From Oscillospiraceae bacterium (GTDB lineage: Bacteria; Bacillota; Clostridia; Oscillospirales; Ruminococcaceae): a stretch of 39,011 nucleotides of DNA. This document shows positions 21,222 through 30,489 of this stretch, one piece after another. Location of the stretch: the NCBI GenBank assembly GCA_900770195.1, contig CAAGJI010000004.1, forward strand, positions 1 through 39,011. Direction: 5' to 3'. Position 1 is the first letter of the stretch. Each line of letters opens with the position of its first letter. A program made the translations under genes and the position numbers. Below the pieces are notes generated by a model. The model did no database searches and was not told the origin of the DNA. It saw nothing but the letters and a program-made list of their open reading frames with translations.

Positions 21222-22007
21222 TCAGTCAATTGCTTTTCTTAAAGATGAAACAAATTCATAAATGCTGTCAGGGCAGTTTTCACGTTTTTCCGCAACTATT
21301 TTAACTATTGCACTTCCCACAATTACACCATCTGCATAAGCAGCCATTTTCTTTGCCTGTTCAGGTGAAGAAATACCAAAACCTATTGCACAAGGAATTT
21401 TTGCACATTTTTTAATGTGTCCCATAAAATCATCGAAATCAGTTGCAAAATTTGAACGCATACCTGTAACACCTGTCGAAGAAACACAGTAAATAAATCC
21501 TTTTGCGTATTTTGCAATCATTCCTATTCTGTCATGAGATGTTGGAGCAATCATTGAAATATTTATAACGCCTGCATTATCTGCAAAGTCCTGAATTTCG
21601 TCTTTTTCTTCATAAGGCATATCAGGAACAATAACACCGTCTATTCCGCATTCTTTACAGAGATTGAAGAATTTTTCAGTTCCAAAACCGTAAATGCTGT
21701 TTAAATACATCATAAGAATAAGAGGCATATCTGTATTCTTTCTTATTCTTTTTACCATTTCAAAAATTCCAAGAAGAGTAGTTCCAGATTTTATTGAACG
21801 TTCACTTGCCGCCTGAATAACAGGACCTTCTGCTATAGGGTCAGAAAAAGGAACACCAAGTTCAATTATATCCGCACCTGCTTTTTCCAGTGCATAAACA
21901 GCTTTTTCAGTTGTTTCATATCCCGCATCACCTGATGTTATAAAAGTGATGAGTGCTTTTTTATTTTTCTGCTTTAATTCTTCAAATTTAGCGTTAATTC
22001 TATTCAT
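21222..22007 (-). CDS. trpA: Tryptophan synthase alpha subunit
   Basis: Cleaves indole-3-glycerol phosphate to indole, which is channelled to TrpB. The 261-residue TIM barrel has the catalytic Glu49 in DIIELGVPFSDP and Asp56 of the same motif, and GFGISSPEQA near 213 with the phosphate-binding segment VGSAIV near 235. It overlaps trpB by 8 bases and is the last gene of trpEGDCFBA. Confidence 0.97.
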   Translation of the reverse strand: MNRINAKFEELKQKNKKALITFITSGDAGYETTEKAVYALEKAGADIIELGVPFSDPIAEGPVIQAASERSIKSGTTLLGIFEMVKRIRKNTDMPLILMMYLNSIYGFGTEKFFNLCKECGIDGVIVPDMPYEEKDEIQDFADNAGVINISMIAPTSHDRIGMIAKYAKGFIYCVSSTGVTGMRSNFATDFDDFMGHIKKCAKIPCAIGFGISSPEQAKKMAAYADGVIVGSAIVKIVAEKRENCPDSIYEFVSSLRKAID

Positions 22008-23196
22008 TTATATCAACTCCTCTGTATCTTGCAACCTGATGAACATCTTTATCTCCGCGACCTGAAAGATTTATTATCATTATCTGGTCTTTTTCCATTG
22101 TCGGGGCAATTTTCATACCTGCCGCAACAGCGTGGGAACTTTCAATTGCAGGAATAATTCCCTCTGTTCTTGAAAGATATTCAAATGCCTGTACCGCTTC
22201 TTCATCGGTTATGCTGACATAATCGGCTCTGCCTGTTTCGTGGAGATACGCATGTTCAGGGCCTATTCCCGGATAGTCAAGACCTGCTGAAATTGAGAAT
22301 ACTTCATCAATCTGACCTTCGCTGTTCTGGAGGAAAAGTGATTTCATTCCGTGGAATATTCCTTTTCTTCCCTTTGCAATTGTTGCAGCGTGTTTATCTG
22401 TGTCAACACCTTTTCCTGCTGCCTCAGCTCCTACAAGGCGTACAGACTTATCAGGAATAAAATCGTAAAACATACCCATTGCATTTGAACCACCGCCTAC
22501 ACAGGCTACAACACAATCAGGAAGGATATTTTCATTATGTTCCATCTGTTTAAGCTGTGCTTTTGCTTCAATACCTATTATTTTCTGAAAATCACGTACC
22601 ATTTCAGGATAAGGATGAGGTCCCATAACTGAACCTATGCAATAAAAAGTTGTTTCAATATTTGTTGCCCAGTCACGCATAGCTTCGTTTATAGCGTCTT
22701 TTAAAGTGCCTGTACTGCTTGCTACGCCTGTTACCTTTGCACCAAGAAGTTCCATTCTGTAAACGTTTAAAGCCTGTCGTTCCATATCGTTAACGCCCAT
22801 ATAAACTTCACATTCAAAACCCATCAAAGCACATACTGTTGCAGTTGCAACACCGTGCTGACCTGCACCTGTTTCGGCAATAATTCTTTTTTTACCCATT
22901 CTTTTTGCAAGCAAAAGCTGACCGATAACATTATTGATTTTATGTGCCCCTGTGTGGTTCAAATCTTCTCTTTTAAGATAAATTTTTGCACCGCCGAGGT
23001 CTTTTGTCATCTTTTCAGCATAATAAAGAAGAGATGGTCTTGATGCATAATTAACATACATATCATTCAGTTCTTTTAAAAATTCAGGGTCATTTTTATA
23101 TTTATCGTATGCTGCTTCGAGTTCGTGTACAGCATTCATAACGGTTTCAGGGACATACTGTCCGCCAAATTCGCCGAATCTTCCGATTTTTCCCAT
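22000..23196 (-). CDS. trpB: Tryptophan synthase beta subunit
   Basis: A PLP enzyme joining indole and serine to tryptophan, 398 residues. The PLP lysine is Lys86 in HTGAHKINN; the conserved AETGAGQHGVA near 110 holds the catalytic Glu. CVGGGSNAMG near 235 binds the PLP phosphate. This is the TrpB1 type that partners with TrpA. AAGGAG lies before the ATG and 20 bases separate it from trpF. Confidence 0.98.
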   Translation of the reverse strand: MGKIGRFGEFGGQYVPETVMNAVHELEAAYDKYKNDPEFLKELNDMYVNYASRPSLLYYAEKMTKDLGGAKIYLKREDLNHTGAHKINNVIGQLLLAKRMGKKRIIAETGAGQHGVATATVCALMGFECEVYMGVNDMERQALNVYRMELLGAKVTGVASSTGTLKDAINEAMRDWATNIETTFYCIGSVMGPHPYPEMVRDFQKIIGIEAKAQLKQMEHNENILPDCVVACVGGGSNAMGMFYDFIPDKSVRLVGAEAAGKGVDTDKHAATIAKGRKGIFHGMKSLFLQNSEGQIDEVFSISAGLDYPGIGPEHAYLHETGRADYVSITDEEAVQAFEYLSRTEGIIPAIESSHAVAAGMKIAPTMEKDQIMIINLSGRGDKDVHQVARYRGVDINE

Positions 23197-23216
23197 AGTT
23201 TCTATTACTCCTTAAA

Positions 23217-23840
23217 TTAAATTTCGCTTCTGATTTTTCTTATTATATCCGCCATTTTCTGCGGGTCTTTAACTCCATCTGTTTCAGTTCCACTTGAAAC
23301 ATCTATGCAAAACGGCTTAATTTCGCTTAAAATATCGCTGATATTATCATTATCAATTCCGCCTGCAAGAACAAAATCCCTTGATAAACCGCTTTTTAAA
23401 ATAATATCAGTATCAACTTTTTTGCCTGTTCCGCCTGCAATTTTTTCTGAATAAGTATCAAGAAGAATCATATCTGCAATGCTTTTTTCAGCTTTCAAAA
23501 CTTCCTCTTCGTTTTTTAATTTGAAAACATTCCAGATTTCTTTGTCAGTATATTTCCTCAGTTCGTTTATATAATCGTTGTCTTCATTTTCACCATGAAG
23601 CTGAATTATGTCAATACCTGTATAATCTGCAACTGATGCAACATTTTTTGCAGGCATATCAACAAAAACTCCGACTTTTTTTATTTTCGGGTCGACTTTT
23701 GCCGCTAAAAATTTTACGTCATCGATTTTAACTGTTCTTTTATAACCTTTTGAAAGAATAAATCCGATATAATCAGGCATAAAAAGATTTGCAAACCCAA
23801 TATCTTCCGAACGTTTTATTCCGCATATTTTAATTTTCAA
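23217..23840 (-). CDS. trpF: Phosphoribosylanthranilate isomerase
   Basis: A TIM-barrel isomerase of 207 residues, third step of the trunk pathway. The start MKIKICGIKR carries the catalytic Cys of the family (KICGI), and LLDTYSEKIAGGTGK near 128 is the GGTG loop; AGGID near 170 and DVSSGTE near 189 bind phosphate. It overlaps trpC by 4 bases (ATGA), so translation is coupled. Confidence 0.95.
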   Translation of the reverse strand: MKIKICGIKRSEDIGFANLFMPDYIGFILSKGYKRTVKIDDVKFLAAKVDPKIKKVGVFVDMPAKNVASVADYTGIDIIQLHGENEDNDYINELRKYTDKEIWNVFKLKNEEEVLKAEKSIADMILLDTYSEKIAGGTGKKVDTDIILKSGLSRDFVLAGGIDNDNISDILSEIKPFCIDVSSGTETDGVKDPQKMADIIRKIRSEI

Positions 23841-24616
23841 ATTCCGTTCCTCAATTCTTTAATTGTTTTTTCCACGTTTCCGCTTCTCATAAGTGTTTCA
23901 CCTATCAAAACAGCGTCCGCACCGCATTTTTTCAGGTATTTCATATCGTTATTATCTGAAATTCCGCTTTCTGAAACAAGAACACATTCTTTCGGTACAA
24001 ATTCAGCAAGCTTTGCCGTGTTTTCAAGGGAAACTTCAAATGTTTTAAGATTTCTGTTGTTTATTCCAATTATTTTTGGTTCACATTTTAAAATCTTTTC
24101 GATTTCTTCTTTGTTGTGTGCCTCAAAAAGACATTCAAGACCAAGACTTTCAGCAAGTTTTCTGAATTTAAACATTGTTTCAGTATCAAGAACAGCGGCA
24201 ATTAAAAGAATTGCATCTGCACCAATTACTTTTGCTTCATAAATCTGATATTCGTCAATTATAAAATCTTTTCGCAAAATCGGGATATTTACGTTCTCTC
24301 TTATTGCTTTTAAATATTCCGAACTGCCCTGAAAATAATGTTCTTCTGTAAGGCAGGAAATCGCATCTGCTCCCGCTTTTTCATACTGCACAGCTTGCTC
24401 AACAGGGTGAAAATCAGGCTGTATAACTGACTTTGAAGGTGATGCTTTTTTAACTTCTGAAATAATGCTCATTCCGTCCTTTTTTAAAGCATCATAAAAA
24501 CTTATCGTTTTTCTTTCTGAAGCAAGTGCAAGTTTTTTCATTTCATCACGTGAAACTTTTTCAATTTCATGTGACAGCTGTATTTTTCTTTTTTCTATTA
24601 TATCATCAAGTATCAT
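23837..24616 (-). CDS. trpC: Indole-3-glycerol phosphate synthase
   Basis: Ring-closing enzyme of 259 residues with the family's N-terminal MILDDIIEKRK, the SEVKKASPSKS motif near 53-63 (catalytic Lys), ILRKDFIIDEYQ near 110 and GINNRNLKTF near 180, plus VSESGIS near 212. A single-function protein, not fused to TrpF. It lies 11 bases after trpD. Confidence 0.97.
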   Translation of the reverse strand: MILDDIIEKRKIQLSHEIEKVSRDEMKKLALASERKTISFYDALKKDGMSIISEVKKASPSKSVIQPDFHPVEQAVQYEKAGADAISCLTEEHYFQGSSEYLKAIRENVNIPILRKDFIIDEYQIYEAKVIGADAILLIAAVLDTETMFKFRKLAESLGLECLFEAHNKEEIEKILKCEPKIIGINNRNLKTFEVSLENTAKLAEFVPKECVLVSESGISDNNDMKYLKKCGADAVLIGETLMRSGNVEKTIKELRNGI

Positions 24617-24627
24617 ATGCTCACCAA

Positions 24628-25653
24628 TTATTTACTTGTAAATTTTATAAGCTGATTTAATTTTTCAAGTGCCTTACCACTGTCTATAAGTTCTGCTGCA
24701 AGTTTAACACCGTCTGCAATTGAATCAGCTTTGCCTGAAACATATAATGCACAGCCTGAATTCAAAAGTACAATATCACGCTTTGCACCCTTTATTTCAC
24801 CCTTTAAAATTCCAAGGGTAATTTTTGCGTTATCTTCTGCACTACCGCCTGCTATTTCATCTTTAGAGGCTGTTTTAAGTCCGAAATCTTCAGGTTTTAT
24901 TTCATATTCTTTTATTTCGCCGTTTACAACTTCTGCAACTGCTGTTGGTGCTGAAATTGAAACTTCATCAAGAACATCTGTTCCGTGAACTACCATACCA
25001 TGTTTTACACCAAGCTTTATAAGAACTGATGCAAGGACAGGAAGAAGTTCTTTGCTGTATGAACCGAGTACAATATAATCTGTTTCGGCAGGGTTTGTTA
25101 AAGGTCCCAAGATGTTGAAAACTGTTCTTATTCCCATTGCCTTTCTGACAGGTGCAACGTATTTCATTGACTTGTGATAGCTTTGTGCAAAAAGAAAATA
25201 AATTCCGATTGTATCAAGTGCTTCTTTTGCAAGTTCAGGAGTTGACTGGATTTTAACACCGAGTGCTTCAAGTACATCAGCAGCACCCGATTTGCTTGAA
25301 ACGCTTCTGTTGCCGTGCTTTGCAACTTTCATACCCGATGCAGCAATGACAAATGATGATGTTGTTGAGATATTAAATGAATTTGCAAGATCGCCGCCTG
25401 TTCCGACAATTTCAACAGCATCTTTTTCATTTTCAATTTTAGCAGCCTTATCACGCATACCTCTTGCAAGTCCTGAAATTTCATCAGGTGTTTCACTCTT
25501 CATGCGAAGTGCTGTGAGGAAACTTGCAACCTGTATTTCAGAGGCTTCACCGCTCATTATAACGTCCATTGCATCACATGACTCATCATAAGAAAGATTT
25601 TCATTATCTGCAACTTTTGCAAGATATTTTGAAAGTGTTTTTGTTTCAGCCAT
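24628..25653 (-). CDS. trpD: Anthranilate phosphoribosyltransferase
   Basis: Transfers phosphoribose from PRPP to anthranilate. The 341-residue protein has the family motifs VGTGGDLANSFNIST near 83 (PRPP binding), KHGNRSVSSKSGAADVLEALG near 108 (in part: KHGNRSVSSK) and VRKAMGIRTVFNILGPL near 165 (in part: TVFNILGPLTNPA). It begins one base after the trpG stop. Confidence 0.97.
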   Translation of the reverse strand: MAETKTLSKYLAKVADNENLSYDESCDAMDVIMSGEASEIQVASFLTALRMKSETPDEISGLARGMRDKAAKIENEKDAVEIVGTGGDLANSFNISTTSSFVIAASGMKVAKHGNRSVSSKSGAADVLEALGVKIQSTPELAKEALDTIGIYFLFAQSYHKSMKYVAPVRKAMGIRTVFNILGPLTNPAETDYIVLGSYSKELLPVLASVLIKLGVKHGMVVHGTDVLDEVSISAPTAVAEVVNGEIKEYEIKPEDFGLKTASKDEIAGGSAEDNAKITLGILKGEIKGAKRDIVLLNSGCALYVSGKADSIADGVKLAAELIDSGKALEKLNQLIKFTSK

Positions 25654-25654
25654 T

Positions 25655-26236
25655 TTAATCTACTCCTTTAACTATATTTATAAAATTATTTATAATAACC
25701 TTGCCGTTTTCGGTAAGAATTGATTCAGGGTGAAATTGAAGTCCATATGTAGGATATTCTTTATGTTCAAGTGCCATTATCTGCCCTGACGGGTCTTTTG
25801 CAGTTATTTTCAAACAGTCAGGAAAAGAATCTTCGTCAGCTATAAGAGAGTGGTATCTTCCTATTTTTAAATTATCTGAAAGACCTTTAAAAATTTTTGA
25901 TGAATTGTCAATTGAACAATCAGACGTTTTGCCGTGCATAAGTTCCCTTGCCTTAACAATTTTTCCGCCAAATGCTTCAGCTATTGACTGATGACCAAGG
26001 CAAACGCCAAGTATAGGAATTTTGCCGGTGAAATGCTTTATTGTTTCAACTGAAACTCCTGCATCTTTCGGATATCCGGGACCCGGTGAAACAATAATTC
26101 CGTCAGGATTCATCTTTTCAATTTCATCAATTGTGATTTCATCATTTCTGAAAACCTTTATATCAGGATAAATTTCTCCGAAATACTGATAAAGATTATA
26201 AGTGAAAGAGTCGTAATTATCTATCATTAAAATCAT
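25655..26236 (-). CDS. trpG: Anthranilate synthase glutamine amidotransferase subunit
   Basis: A class I glutamine amidotransferase, 193 residues, that supplies ammonia to TrpE. The nucleophile is Cys79 in LGVCLGHQSI; the His/Glu partners are in LQFHPESIL near 168. The PGPGYP oxyanion region is near 51-56. It overlaps trpE by 4 bases. Proteins of this type often serve p-aminobenzoate synthesis as well. Confidence 0.96.
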   Translation of the reverse strand: MILMIDNYDSFTYNLYQYFGEIYPDIKVFRNDEITIDEIEKMNPDGIIVSPGPGYPKDAGVSVETIKHFTGKIPILGVCLGHQSIAEAFGGKIVKARELMHGKTSDCSIDNSSKIFKGLSDNLKIGRYHSLIADEDSFPDCLKITAKDPSGQIMALEHKEYPTYGLQFHPESILTENGKVIINNFINIVKGVD

Positions 26237-27702
26237 AATTCAGATGCCTCCTTTATTGCATTTACAATTGCAAGTGCTTTGTTTTTCGTTTCCATATATT
26301 CTTTTTCAGGAACTGAATCAGCAACTATTCCTGCACCTGCCTGAACATATGCACAGTTGTTTTTAAACAAAACAGTTCTTATTGCAATACAGGTATTTAT
26401 ATTTCCGCTAAAGTCAAGATAACCGACTGTTCCGCCGTAAAGTCCACGTTTTTTATTTTCAAGTTCATCAATTATTTCCATTGCACGAACTTTTGGAGCT
26501 CCTGAAAGCGTTCCCGCAGGGAGAATTGAAACAAGTGCATCAAGTGCTGTTTTGTCTTTGTGGAGTTTTCCCTGAACGTCTGAAACAAGGTGCATAACCT
26601 TTGAATATCTTTCAGTTACCATATATCTTGTAACTTTAACCGTTCCAAATTCTGAAACTTTTCCAACATCATTTCTTCCAAGGTCAACAAGCATATTATG
26701 TTCTGCACGTTCTTTCGGGTCTGAAACAAGTTTCTTTTCAAGTTCCATATCTTCTTCATAAGTCTTGCCTCTCGGCATAGTGCCTGCAATAGGTCTGTTT
26801 GAAATTATTCCGTCCTTAACTTTTGCAAGCATTTCAGGTGAAGAACCTGCAATTTCATAATCAGGTGTTTTGAAATAATAAAGATACGGTGAAGGATTCG
26901 TTGCACGAAGTCTTCTGTAAACGCTGAAACTGTCAGGCGGATTTTTAACAGAAAATCTCTGGGATAAAACAACCTGAAAAATATCGCCGTCAACAATATA
27001 TTTCTTTGCTTTTTCAACCATATCTGTATATTCTTCTTTTGAAACATTAGAAGAAATTTCAACATTTCCTTTATATTCAGGATATTTTCTTTCAGGTGAA
27101 TAGTCAAGGATTTTATCTTCAATATCCTTTGCATTTGAAAGTGCATCTTCATACTGCTTTTCAATATCTTTTTCAGAATCAATATGCTGTATTATAATCA
27201 CATTACTTGTCAAATGATCATATGCAACAATTGTCTGATAAAGAAACAGGTCACAGTCAGGCATTTTTATATCATCTTCATTAACATTAACAAGTTTCTT
27301 TTCCATATATCTTATTGTATCATAACCAAAATAACCTATGAAACCACCGTTGAAGCTTGGTGAATTCTGAATTTTTGGTGAAGAATAATTCTTCATAAGT
27401 TCTTTTAAAAATTCAATAGGATTTTCAGTTTTGAAACTTCTAAGACCGTTTTCGTCGATTATATCAGCCTCATAACCCGAAATTTTAACCTGCATATCAG
27501 GGTTAAAACCAACGTATGAATATCTGTCCCACTGGCTTCCGTTGTTTACACTTTCGAACATAAAAGATGTTTTTTTGTTTTTTGAAAGTGCTGAATATAT
27601 GCTGATAGGTGTCTGCTGATCGGCAGGAAAACTATAGTAAACAGGAATTGTTTTGTAGTTTTCAGCATATTTTTTAATTTCTTCAACTGATGGATAAGTC
27701 AT
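26233..27702 (-). CDS. trpE: Anthranilate synthase component I
   Basis: The chorismate-using subunit, 489 residues. The regulatory N-terminus contains SFMFESVNNGSQWDRYSYVG, at the place of the tryptophan feedback site (LLES in E. coli; here FMFES). The catalytic C-terminal half has AGTMPRGKTYEED, DLGRNDVG, ILPAGTLSGAPK and GAGIVADS. The ATG at 27702 is chosen because AAGGAG lies upstream; further upstream codons would run into the T-box terminator. It is the first structural gene after the T-box leader. Confidence 0.97.
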   Translation of the reverse strand: MTYPSVEEIKKYAENYKTIPVYYSFPADQQTPISIYSALSKNKKTSFMFESVNNGSQWDRYSYVGFNPDMQVKISGYEADIIDENGLRSFKTENPIEFLKELMKNYSSPKIQNSPSFNGGFIGYFGYDTIRYMEKKLVNVNEDDIKMPDCDLFLYQTIVAYDHLTSNVIIIQHIDSEKDIEKQYEDALSNAKDIEDKILDYSPERKYPEYKGNVEISSNVSKEEYTDMVEKAKKYIVDGDIFQVVLSQRFSVKNPPDSFSVYRRLRATNPSPYLYYFKTPDYEIAGSSPEMLAKVKDGIISNRPIAGTMPRGKTYEEDMELEKKLVSDPKERAEHNMLVDLGRNDVGKVSEFGTVKVTRYMVTERYSKVMHLVSDVQGKLHKDKTALDALVSILPAGTLSGAPKVRAMEIIDELENKKRGLYGGTVGYLDFSGNINTCIAIRTVLFKNNCAYVQAGAGIVADSVPEKEYMETKNKALAIVNAIKEASEL

Positions 27703-27727
27703 ATGATATACACTCCTTTGCAAATAA

Positions 27728-28016
27728 AAAAAGCCTATCACCCCAAAATAATGGGACGATAGACTCGTGTTGCCACCCAAATTCAGAAATCATAAATAAA
27801 GTAAAAATATTGATTTCCCTCATTACAGATACGCCGCTTCCAAATATACGGATATATCCTTTTCCTTAACGCAGAAAATACGTCACAACATACTGAAAAT
27901 TCCGCTGTGCTTCTGTGCAAACCCATTCGCTCTGTACCGTTATTGCCGAAATCCCACCATCTTCAGCTCTCTGTGAATCCGTTATACAGGCTACTCACTT
28001 TCGCCTCATTGAATTT
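27728..28016 (-). promoter_or_regulatory. T-box leader of the trp operon, tryptophan specifier
   Basis: The T-box sequence GGGTGGCAACACG is at 27777-27765, followed by a terminator (CTATCGTCCC / GGGGTGATAG, then seven T). Upstream stem I shows AGAGAGCTGAAGATGGTGGG and, on the 3' side, GCGAATGGGTTTGC with TGG at 27925-27923 as the specifier codon for tRNA-Trp. Uncharged tRNA-Trp should bind and favour the antiterminator, switching on trpE and the genes after it. Confidence 0.95.
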
Positions 28017-28022
28017 AATATC

Positions 28023-28051
28023 ATTATACTACATCAAAAAAAATTTGTCAA
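28023..28051 (-). promoter_or_regulatory. Promoter of the trp operon
   Basis: Perfect consensus: -35 TTGACA (28051-28046), 17-bp spacer, -10 TATAAT (28028-28023), just ahead of the T-box leader. Confidence 0.93.
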
Positions 28052-28152
28052 GTAAAATTTTAAATAAATAAAAAAATATTTTTTGTATAATAATTTTATT
28101 TTACGGCATAATAAGGCAAAAGAAGTTTTTCAGATTGAAAAGGAGATTGAAA

Positions 28153-28329
28153 ATGAAAAAATATAATGTGCCTGTGACAGATTTAAACGATATGAGAATA
28201 TATGTTCCCCATTCAGCAAAGGGAAGAAAAATGCCTTACGAAAGCATTGACCTTTACGAAAATGTTGTTGATAACGCACCAATGAAAATTTATCACCATG
28301 AACGAACGGGAAGTACAATTGAAGGATAA
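28153..28329 (+). CDS. Small protein of unknown function (58 residues)
   Basis: A 58-residue basic ORF starting MKKYNVPVTDLNDMRIYVPH, with AAGGAG at 28139-28144 eight bases before the ATG, and a good terminator right after the stop. It is the only plus-strand gene between the divergent trp promoter and prmA. A TATAAT box at 28086-28091 could serve as promoter, but the -35 is poor. No Cys, no membrane segment, no signal peptide and no recognised family. The ribosome site, the isolated gene with its own terminator and normal codon use support a real gene. Confidence 0.65.
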   Translation: MKKYNVPVTDLNDMRIYVPHSAKGRKMPYESIDLYENVVDNAPMKIYHHERTGSTIEG

Positions 28330-28330
28330 A

Positions 28331-28360
28331 AAAAGCACCGACTAAAATCGGTGCTTTTGA
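28331..28360. terminator. Bidirectional terminator between the 58-residue ORF and prmA
   Basis: An 11-bp stem AAAAGCACCGA / TCGGTGCTTTT with loop CTAAAA and A/T runs on both sides. Its GCACC/GGTGC stem resembles that of the trp terminator. Confidence 0.9.
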
Positions 28361-29338
28361 TTATTTTTTAATAAGTTTAGCCGCAGCCCAACCCTCTTTT
28401 TCATTTGCAATTGAAAGTTCAAAACCATTTTCAACAATTGTATCAAGGACTTCTTTTTCTCTTTCAGTTATTATCCCTGAAACTATAAGCGTTCCGCCTT
28501 TTTTAAGAAATTTATTGAAAAGAGGTGCCATTGCCTTAAGGACATCTGCAACTATATTTGCAAGTATCAAATCATAACATCCGTCTTTTTCAATTTTCTC
28601 AACAAGCGACTCATCATCAAGAATATTTCCGCAGTAAAGAGTATAGTTATCGAGTGAAATATTATTTTTCTTTGCGTTTTTAGTTGCAATTTTAACCGCA
28701 TTTTCTTCAATGTCAACCGCAGTTACTTCTTTTGCTCCAAGAATCGATGCTGCAATTGAAAGTATACCGCTTCCGCAACCCATATCAAGAACCCTGTCGC
28801 CCTCTTTTAAAGCACCTTCAAGAAGTTCAAGACAAAGTCTTGTTGTATGGTGCTGACCCGTTCCAAAGCTGCTCTCAGGGTCTATAAGAAGGGTTTTTCT
28901 TTCGTCAGGAGTTTCTGCCTCTTCCCATGTAGGCTTTACAAACAGCTTCTCACCGACTTTGAAAGGCTTGAAATACTGCTTCCAGTTATTAGCCCAGTCC
29001 TCTTCTTTCATATTATTTATTTCATAATCAAGAGAACCATAGAAACTTTCTGTATCTTCTCTTTTAAGATGTGCAATCATTTCCTTTATCAGAGAAAACA
29101 TCTCCATTCCCTGACTATTATCCGGAACATAAACAGTAACAGATGACTCCGCATTTTGTCTGCGTAAAAGTTCATCATCTATATAGTCCCATTTGCCATC
29201 TTTATTTTCAAGAAATTCTTCGAATTCCTGTGGGTCGTGAATTTCAAATCCACGTATACCAAAATCAAGTAATCTCCCGCAAAGAAGATCATTTGCGGGA
29301 GAAGTAGTTTTTATTTTAATCTGAATCCAGTTACTCAT
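28361..29338 (-). CDS. prmA: Ribosomal protein L11 methyltransferase PrmA
   Basis: Trimethylates ribosomal protein L11. The 325-residue protein has an N-terminal substrate-binding domain (about 1-110) and a class I methyltransferase domain with the SAM motif VLDMGCGSGILSIAA near 187, preceded by DPESSFGTGQHHTTR near 153 and followed by the catalytic NIVADVL motif near 257. It starts 12 bases after the C39-like peptidase gene and is probably its operon partner; no own promoter was seen. Confidence 0.96.
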   Translation of the reverse strand: MSNWIQIKIKTTSPANDLLCGRLLDFGIRGFEIHDPQEFEEFLENKDGKWDYIDDELLRRQNAESSVTVYVPDNSQGMEMFSLIKEMIAHLKREDTESFYGSLDYEINNMKEEDWANNWKQYFKPFKVGEKLFVKPTWEEAETPDERKTLLIDPESSFGTGQHHTTRLCLELLEGALKEGDRVLDMGCGSGILSIAASILGAKEVTAVDIEENAVKIATKNAKKNNISLDNYTLYCGNILDDESLVEKIEKDGCYDLILANIVADVLKAMAPLFNKFLKKGGTLIVSGIITEREKEVLDTIVENGFELSIANEKEGWAAAKLIKK

Positions 29339-29350
29339 TTGTAAAATCCT

Positions 29351-30316
29351 TTACTTAACATATCTAAGGCAAACCCAGCCTGTCTTTTTGTTGTATGTAA
29401 CCTTACCCCAGCCATCTATTGTTGTAAGAACAACATTAAGCTGTGCATTCTTTGGAATAGTCATCAGAACATCTGAATCAATGTTGCCTTCTTCTCTTAA
29501 ATTAAGAGCTGCAATTGTTGAATATTTTCCTGCAAGATAATCAGATGTATTTGAACTTATTACATCACCTGAATTATTAAGAACAAGGTTTGCAGATGAT
29601 GAAATAGAATCAAGCGTTCCGTCTATTTCTTCAAGAGGTGCTGTAGGGTCTTCAGGAACTGTTCCGTCCGTTATGAGTGTTGAAGGATCACCTGTTGTAA
29701 CACTGAACAAACGAACACCTGTTATATTATAGTAGCCATATGTATCAAAAAGATTTGTTGCATCCTTTTTGCCCGGATCCATAATAAATATATCTGAATT
29801 TGTCATATAATCAAGTGTAACAAAATGAGTACTTCCGTTATTGTTAACTCTTATAAGAACATAGTAACCCGAACTGAGATAACCACTCATTGTATTTATT
29901 ACGCTCTGTTCCGAACTGTAACGGTTGTTATTGTTCATTTTGTATGTTATATTAGGAGTGAAATCTGAAATTTTGCTCCATATAATACTTCCGTCTGATG
30001 TAAATGCACCATCTTCTTTAAGAAAATTAACAAGAACACCAGGATTGAAATTTTCTGATGAAACAGCACCGCTGTGAACGCACATCATTGAAAGTGCTGT
30101 AACTGCACAACCGTATTTTGCAACTGTTATGCCTCTTCCGCTGAGTGTCATAGAACCCCACGCAGGATCTGTCTGCTTCCAGGATTTGTATGAATCATCT
30201 GCTGATGCTTTTGGTACGGATACTGAAAAAATACATCCGATTGTAAAAACCATAGTTAAAATCAAAACAAGAATATGCGATCTGAATGTTTTTGAATCAT
30301 TCTTTATCTTCTGCAT
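29351..30316 (-). CDS. Secreted C39-like cysteine peptidase with C-terminal SH3 domain
   Basis: A 321-residue exported protein. A signal peptide covers about residues 1-39 (charged start, hydrophobic 14-34, then KASADD). The papain-like C39_2 domain (about 42-205) has Cys70 in AKYGCAVTALSM, His163 in GSTHFVTLDY and Asp179 in FIMDPG. A linker leads to a bacterial SH3 domain (about 262-321: ALNLREEGNIDS ... GWVCLRYVK). Such proteins work at the cell wall or on peptide substrates outside the cell; the real substrate is unknown. Ribosome site GGGAG nine bases before the ATG. It is cotranscribed with prmA and preceded by a structured leader. Confidence 0.85.
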   Translation of the reverse strand: MQKIKNDSKTFRSHILVLILTMVFTIGCIFSVSVPKASADDSYKSWKQTDPAWGSMTLSGRGITVAKYGCAVTALSMMCVHSGAVSSENFNPGVLVNFLKEDGAFTSDGSIIWSKISDFTPNITYKMNNNNRYSSEQSVINTMSGYLSSGYYVLIRVNNNGSTHFVTLDYMTNSDIFIMDPGKKDATNLFDTYGYYNITGVRLFSVTTGDPSTLITDGTVPEDPTAPLEEIDGTLDSISSSANLVLNNSGDVISSNTSDYLAGKYSTIAALNLREEGNIDSDVLMTIPKNAQLNVVLTTIDGWGKVTYNKKTGWVCLRYVK

Positions 30317-30334
30317 AATAAAGTTCTCCCATCT

Positions 30335-30446
30335 GAAATAAAGTCGGAATCGCTTTGCATTGTCTGCCCTTAATTAAGTCCCGTCTGTTCCCGTCTGTCT
30401 GTAAGTGCCTTTACGCACAGCCCGACATCTATCTCTGTTTTATTTC
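30335..30446 (-). promoter_or_regulatory. Structured leader RNA of the C39-like gene, class unknown
   Basis: On the minus strand, GAAATAAA (30446-30439) and GTCGG (30426-30422) pair with CCGAC (30347-30343) and TTTATTTC (30342-30335) to close a large domain. Inside are GTGC/GCAC and CTTAATTAAG hairpins, a tandem repeat of ACAGACGGGA (30398-30379) and AATGCAAAGC. The layout is that of a riboswitch-like element, but it does not match ydaO (c-di-AMP), GEMM (c-di-GMP) or other classes I can recall in detail. Confidence 0.5.
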
Positions 30447-30489
30447 TGATAAACTTTGCTTTCTTTATCCACTTAAATCATTATCTAGA

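Noticed and set aside
30335..30446. c-di-GMP (GEMM) or c-di-AMP (ydaO) riboswitch
   Set aside because: Only a GCAAAGC fragment recalls GEMM, and the spacing is wrong; the ydaO core GGGGGACCC is absent.
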